DNA from: Chryseobacterium taeanense | Lineage (GTDB): Bacteria > Bacteroidota > Bacteroidia > Flavobacteriales > Weeksellaceae | Length of the DNA: 64,000 nt | Direction of reading: 5' to 3' | Assembly (NCBI RefSeq): GCF_900099685.1 | Contig: NZ_FNDW01000002.1 | Location: 487,647 to 551,646, forward strand | In this document: positions 60,203 through 64,000 of the stretch, piece by piece | Layout of the letters: every line of letters starts with the position of its first letter | Numbering within the stretch: the first letter of the stretch is position 1 | Position numbers and translations under genes: made by a program | The notes under the pieces: generated by a model | Databases searched by the model: none | Told to the model about the DNA's origin: nothing | Seen by the model: only the letters and a program-made list of their open reading frames with translations

Positions 60203-62995
60203 ATGGCCAATACAACAGATATAGATATAAAAAAACAGATTTTCGTTAAGAATGCACATCTTAACAATCTGAAACACATAGATGTTCTCATCCCTAAAAA
60301 CAAACTGATCGTCATTACGGGAGTTTCCGGAAGCGGAAAATCCTCATTAGCTTTCGATACCATTTATGCAGAAGGACAGAGAAGATATGTAGAAAGTCTT
60401 AGCTCATATGCACGTCAGTTTTTAGGTAAACTTGAAAAACCTAAAGTTGATGATATTAAAGGGCTTGCACCTTCTATTGCCATTCAGCAAAAAGTCATTT
60501 CCTCAAACCCTCGTTCAACCGTCGGTACTTCAACGGAAATTTATGATTATCTGAAACTTCTTTTTGCCAGAATCGGTAAAACATTTTCTCCGGTTTCCGG
60601 TGAGGAAGTAAAGAAAGATTCGGTTTCTGATGTTGTAGATTTCATTAAATCTTCCAAAAAAGAAACTTCATTTCTACTGACAGCGCCATTGGAATACAAT
60701 GCCGACAACTTTGCAGAAACCCTCAATGTTCTTAAACTCGCAGGATTTACCCGGCTTGAGATCAACGGAAATATAGCCGGCATCGAAGATCTGGAAAGCT
60801 TCGGATTCACTCCCGAAAAAGGAATGGTTATGAATCTTGTGATCGACCGTTTCTCTTACGAAGAAGACGAAAGTTTCCTGCAACGTCTTGCAGATTCTAT
60901 TCAGATGGCTTTTTATGAAGGACGCGGTTACTGCTCTTTAAAAAATACAGATACCGGAACCATTAAAGAATTTTCTAATAAATTTGAACTGGATGGAATA
61001 GAATTCCTGGAACCCAACGTTCACTTCTTCAGCTTTAATAATCCTTACGGTGCCTGCCCTACGTGCGAAGGATATGGTAAAGTAATAGGGATTGATGAAG
61101 ACCTCGTCATTCCCAACAAAGCCTTATCTATTTTCGAAGATGCTGTTGCATCATGGAGAGGAGAAAGCATGAGTGAATGGAAGAAAGATTTCATTAAAAA
61201 AGCCAAAGACTTTCCTATTCATAAACCTTACCATCAGTTAACAAAAGAACAGAAGAAATATCTCTGGAAAGGTGACGGCAAAAGTACCTTTCCTTCTATC
61301 GACAATTTCTTCAGAATGCTTGAGGAAAACCTGTACAAAATACAGTATAGGGTAATGCTTTCCAGGTATCGTGGAAAAACCCTCTGCCCTACCTGCGAAG
61401 GACTCAGGTTACGTGAAGAAACAAGTTGGGTAAAAGTCGACGGACACAACATACAGTCCATGATCGAGCTGCCTTTAGATGAACTATTTCCTTTAATGAA
61501 CAGCTTAAAATTATCTGAACACGATCAGGAAGTGGCCAAGAGATTACTGTATGAAATCACCACACGCCTTGAGTTTCTTTTAAAAGTTGGCTTGGGATAT
61601 TTAACCCTGAACCGTACTTCCAACACGCTTTCCGGTGGTGAGAGCCAGAGAATAAATCTCGCGACAAGCTTGGGAAGTTCACTTGTAGGCTCTATTTATA
61701 TCCTTGATGAGCCATCCATCGGATTACACTCCAGAGATACGGAAAATCTTATTGAAGTACTGAAAAACCTCCGCGATCTCGGAAACACCGTGATTGTTGT
61801 AGAACATGATGAAGACGTAATGAAAGCGGCAGATTACATCATCGATATTGGTCCCGAAGCGGGCTATCTCGGTGGAGAACTCGTTTTCGCAGGAGATTAT
61901 GACGAATTAAAAGATGCCGATACGCTCACTTCAAAATACCTTACCGGAAGGCTGGAAATTGAGGTTCCTGAAAAAAGAAGAAAAACAAAAGAATGGATTC
62001 ATATAAAGGGAGCACGCCAGAATAATCTTAAAAACATTGATGTAGACATCCCTCTCGAAAGTCTTGTGGTTATATCAGGAGTTTCCGGAAGTGGAAAATC
62101 CACTTTAATGAAAGAAATTCTTACCAATGACATCCAGTTACAACTCGGAATGGGCGGTAAGAAAGGTGATTATGATTCGGTTGAATTTCCACACAAACTG
62201 GTTAAACATATTGAACTGATTGACCAGAATCCGATCGGAAAATCTTCACGCTCCAATCCCGTAACCTATCTGAAAGCGTATGACGATATCAGGGATCTGT
62301 TTGCCAAACAGAAAGTAGCGAAAATGATGGGATATAAGCCTAAACATTTTTCTTTTAATGTAGATGGCGGAAGATGCGACGAGTGCAAAGGTGAAGGCGT
62401 AATCAGTGTATCGATGCAGTTTATGGCGGATATAGAAATACAGTGCGAAGTTTGCAAAGGTACCCGTTTCAAGAGTGAAATTCTTGATGTGAAATATGAT
62501 GAAAAAAATATCTCGGATATTCTTCATATGACTGTAGATGAAGCATTGGCGTTTTTCACAGATAATGATGAAACCAAAATCGTAACCAAGCTGAAACCTT
62601 TACACGAAGTAGGTTTGGGATATCTTCAGCTGGGTCAGAGCTCATCTACCCTTTCGGGAGGTGAGGCGCAACGGGTAAAACTGGCATCATTCCTTGTAAA
62701 AGGAGTAACTACTGATAAGACACTTTTCATTTTTGATGAACCATCCACCGGGCTTCATTTTCACGATATTAAGAAATTGCTGATATCATTGCAGGCTTTA
62801 ATTGATCTTGGGCATTCTGTGATTGTTATTGAACATCAGCCGGATATCATCAAATGTGCGGATTATATTATCGATATTGGTCCGGAAGCCGGAAAACACG
62901 GAGGCGAAGTCGTATTTGCAGGAACTCCTGAAAAGCTGGCAAAAAATACCAAGTCTCAAACCGCAAAATACATTAAAGAAAAGCTGGAAAAATAA
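60203..62995 (+). CDS. uvrA: Excinuclease ABC subunit A
   Basis: 930 residues, the normal UvrA length. Two ABC-type ATP-binding cassettes: first P-loop [16 protein letters not shown] (about 37-52) with [17 protein letters not shown] and [10 protein letters not shown], second P-loop [15 protein letters not shown] (about 629) with [15 protein letters not shown] and [13 protein letters not shown]. Zinc-binding Cys sets are at [13 protein letters not shown] and TLCPTCEGL, and at [11 protein letters not shown] and CEVCKGTRF. It scans DNA for lesions with UvrB in nucleotide excision repair. Confidence 0.98.
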   Translation: MANTTDIDIKKQIFVKNAHLNNLKHIDVLIPKNKLIVITGVSGSGKSSLAFDTIYAEGQRRYVESLSSYARQFLGKLEKPKVDDIKGLAPSIAIQQKVISSNPRSTVGTSTEIYDYLKLLFARIGKTFSPVSGEEVKKDSVSDVVDFIKSSKKETSFLLTAPLEYNADNFAETLNVLKLAGFTRLEINGNIAGIEDLESFGFTPEKGMVMNLVIDRFSYEEDESFLQRLADSIQMAFYEGRGYCSLKNTDTGTIKEFSNKFELDGIEFLEPNVHFFSFNNPYGACPTCEGYGKVIGIDEDLVIPNKALSIFEDAVASWRGESMSEWKKDFIKKAKDFPIHKPYHQLTKEQKKYLWKGDGKSTFPSIDNFFRMLEENLYKIQYRVMLSRYRGKTLCPTCEGLRLREETSWVKVDGHNIQSMIELPLDELFPLMNSLKLSEHDQEVAKRLLYEITTRLEFLLKVGLGYLTLNRTSNTLSGGESQRINLATSLGSSLVGSIYILDEPSIGLHSRDTENLIEVLKNLRDLGNTVIVVEHDEDVMKAADYIIDIGPEAGYLGGELVFAGDYDELKDADTLTSKYLTGRLEIEVPEKRRKTKEWIHIKGARQNNLKNIDVDIPLESLVVISGVSGSGKSTLMKEILTNDIQLQLGMGGKKGDYDSVEFPHKLVKHIELIDQNPIGKSSRSNPVTYLKAYDDIRDLFAKQKVAKMMGYKPKHFSFNVDGGRCDECKGEGVISVSMQFMADIEIQCEVCKGTRFKSEILDVKYDEKNISDILHMTVDEALAFFTDNDETKIVTKLKPLHEVGLGYLQLGQSSSTLSGGEAQRVKLASFLVKGVTTDKTLFIFDEPSTGLHFHDIKKLLISLQALIDLGHSVIVIEHQPDIIKCADYIIDIGPEAGKHGGEVVFAGTPEKLAKNTKSQTAKYIKEKLEK

Positions 62996-63000
62996 ACTGA

Positions 63001-63028
63001 AAGAGAGTCGCAAGGCTCTCTTTTTTCT
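63001..63028 (+). terminator. Terminator of uvrA
   Basis: AAGAGAG/CTCTCTT stem (with extra U-G and C-G pairs) capped by a GCAA tetraloop, followed by TTTTCTTT. Confidence 0.9.
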
Positions 63029-63408
63029 TTAGAGGATGCTAGAACAGCTGATGGTTTTTTCGTTGATGGTTGATAGCCTATTGTTCATTCTTAATACTTG
63101 TTGAACTGCATCAAAGTATTTTACATACGTCTATTCGAGTGAAATTCTGAAAGAATTTTGTATCGAGAATCAATGCTTTCAATAAAAAGTTTCTTCTTAA
63201 AAAAACAAACAATGAACTTTTAAGCATAAAAAAATTAAACAGTCTGCCAATTTTTAAAACTTATTGCTTCAAAATTTCTAAAAAAAATCCTCCCATTTCA
63301 GTTAATTTTTCGACTATTTTGGACACTTATCTAATCTATTTTTTCTAATTCATAAAGATCATTATAAAAAATAATGCGTATGAATTGGCAAAATTACCTG
63401 CATCATTT

Positions 63409-63456
63409 ATAAAATTTATATGGATAAATCAGACAATTTATCCATATAAATTTTAT
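63409..63456. repeat. 21-bp perfect inverted repeat
   Basis: Arms 63409-63429 and 63436-63456 are exact reverse complements over 21 bases, separated by the loop CAGACA. The arm reads ATAAAATTTATATGGATAAA plus T. Role unknown; T-run is absent, so terminator function is not obvious. Confidence 0.85.
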
Positions 63457-63763
63457 GAACTATCTTGACTCCTCTTCAAAATACGATATATCACATTGAA
63501 ATACAAATATTTAAAACAGAAATCTTTTAATTCCGAAATACAATAAAATCCAGAGTAATAAAAAAAGTGAAAACTAAGATTTTTCACCAAAATTTTAATG
63601 AATTTGAATTACTGGTTTTCTATTTAAATGACCGGAGCAAAATAGTAACCGTCTGCATCTTAAAAAAATTAAACAGTGAATTCTTTCGCCTTATAATTTA
63701 TTTAAAAACTTGTTTAAACTAATTTCAGAATTAACCACAAACCAAAGGTTCGACGGAGTCAAA

Positions 63764-63907
63764 AGTCACAAAAGATAACGATAAAGCAGTAATCAGAATA
63801 TTCAAAGTTTTCAAAAGAATAAAAATCGAAGATTTTTTAAGCTATTGAGATCTTTTTCATTTCTAGTCATCTACTTTAAATATAAGTTAAACTCATCTTT
63901 TGTGACT
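63764..63907. repeat. Inverted pair with 13-bp arms
   Basis: AGTCACAAAAGAT (63764-63776) and ATCTTTTGTGACT (63895-63907) are exact reverse complements 118 bases apart. The first lies near TTAACCACAAACC, resembling a spacer repeat seen in related genomes, from memory only. Confidence 0.5.
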
Positions 63908-64000
63908 CGTATGTTTGCGTAAGAAAGATTTACGTTTTACATAGGATAACAAAAAGCTAAGAGACAGAAGAAATATTTTGTGTCAGGTAGTTAATTTGAT

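Larger units (their letters stand above)
63030..64000. other. About 1 kb gene-free region after uvrA
   Basis: No ORF of reasonable length or composition is seen. It holds a long perfect inverted repeat (63409-63456) and a second inverted pair (63764-63776 and 63895-63907), otherwise AT-rich sequence. The next gene must begin outside the window. Confidence 0.6.

Overview
The window looks like chromosomal DNA of a flavobacterium of the Chryseobacterium/Weeksellaceae type. The base composition is AT-rich, Shine-Dalgarno sequences are scarce, and many genes are preceded by the Bacteroidetes promoter (-33 TTG/TTTG, about 19-20 bases, -7 TAnnTTTG). A PorQ-type type IX secretion protein, LptF/LolA-type envelope genes, a CcsBA heme/cytochrome c system, a lat/aminoadipate-semialdehyde dehydrogenase lysine pair and a TonB receptor fit the same group. 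I count about 57 protein genes and one tRNA. No prophage, CRISPR array or integrated plasmid is visible; the only mobile-type gene is one REP-associated transposase (RAYT).

Layout. 1-6310 (- strand): histidine operon hisG-D-C-B-H-A-F, preceded by a promoter, a 16-codon His-rich leader peptide and a terminator, i.e. a complete-looking attenuator. 6316-11135 (-): dapD followed by four surface-glycan genes (GT87-like, GT2, NodB deacetylase, GT4). 11232-12422 (-): NlpC/P60 lipoprotein, small lipoprotein, tRNA-Ala(GGC). 12566-18952 (-): RND efflux operon led by a GbsR/MarR regulator with a palindrome in its promoter. 19026-24560: acetyltransferase, DUF2007-like protein, lysine catabolic pair, a 64-residue membrane protein (+), an Arc-like protein and an SPFH protein. 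24754-27999 (-): fused CcsBA.

28421-39051 (mostly +): ftsK, lolA-like, lptF/G-like, a lipoprotein, pyrH-frr (-), porQ, cmk and a YtxH/holin-like envelope cluster. 39125-44760: an rRNA-methyltransferase-type SpoU gene and a BamA/TamA-type gene whose 5' ends overlap head to head, a SanA/YdcF protein, a ferredoxin-reductase type enzyme and a TlpA-like lipoprotein. 44782-46768 (+): FecCD permease and ATPase without a binding protein. 46795-54076 (+): a MarR regulator with two perfect palindromes, then the beta-oxidation genes (multifunctional FadB-like, thiolase, acyl-CoA dehydrogenase), interrupted by a RAYT with four REP hairpins and by a small membrane protein. 54237-57150 (+): secreted protein, HD hydrolase, and an M48 peptidase split by one in-frame TGA. 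57147-59756 (-): DUF2490 protein and TonB receptor. 60203-62995 (+): uvrA, then about 1 kb without genes that contains a 21-bp perfect inverted repeat.

The most notable points are the his attenuator (leader peptide with five His codons, terminator and a plausible competing antiterminator), the M48 gene interrupted by a single TGA in an otherwise open 684-codon frame, the RAYT/REP unit inside a fatty-acid operon, paired palindromic operators, and the head-to-head overlap of two coding starts. Most of the rest is ordinary housekeeping sequence.
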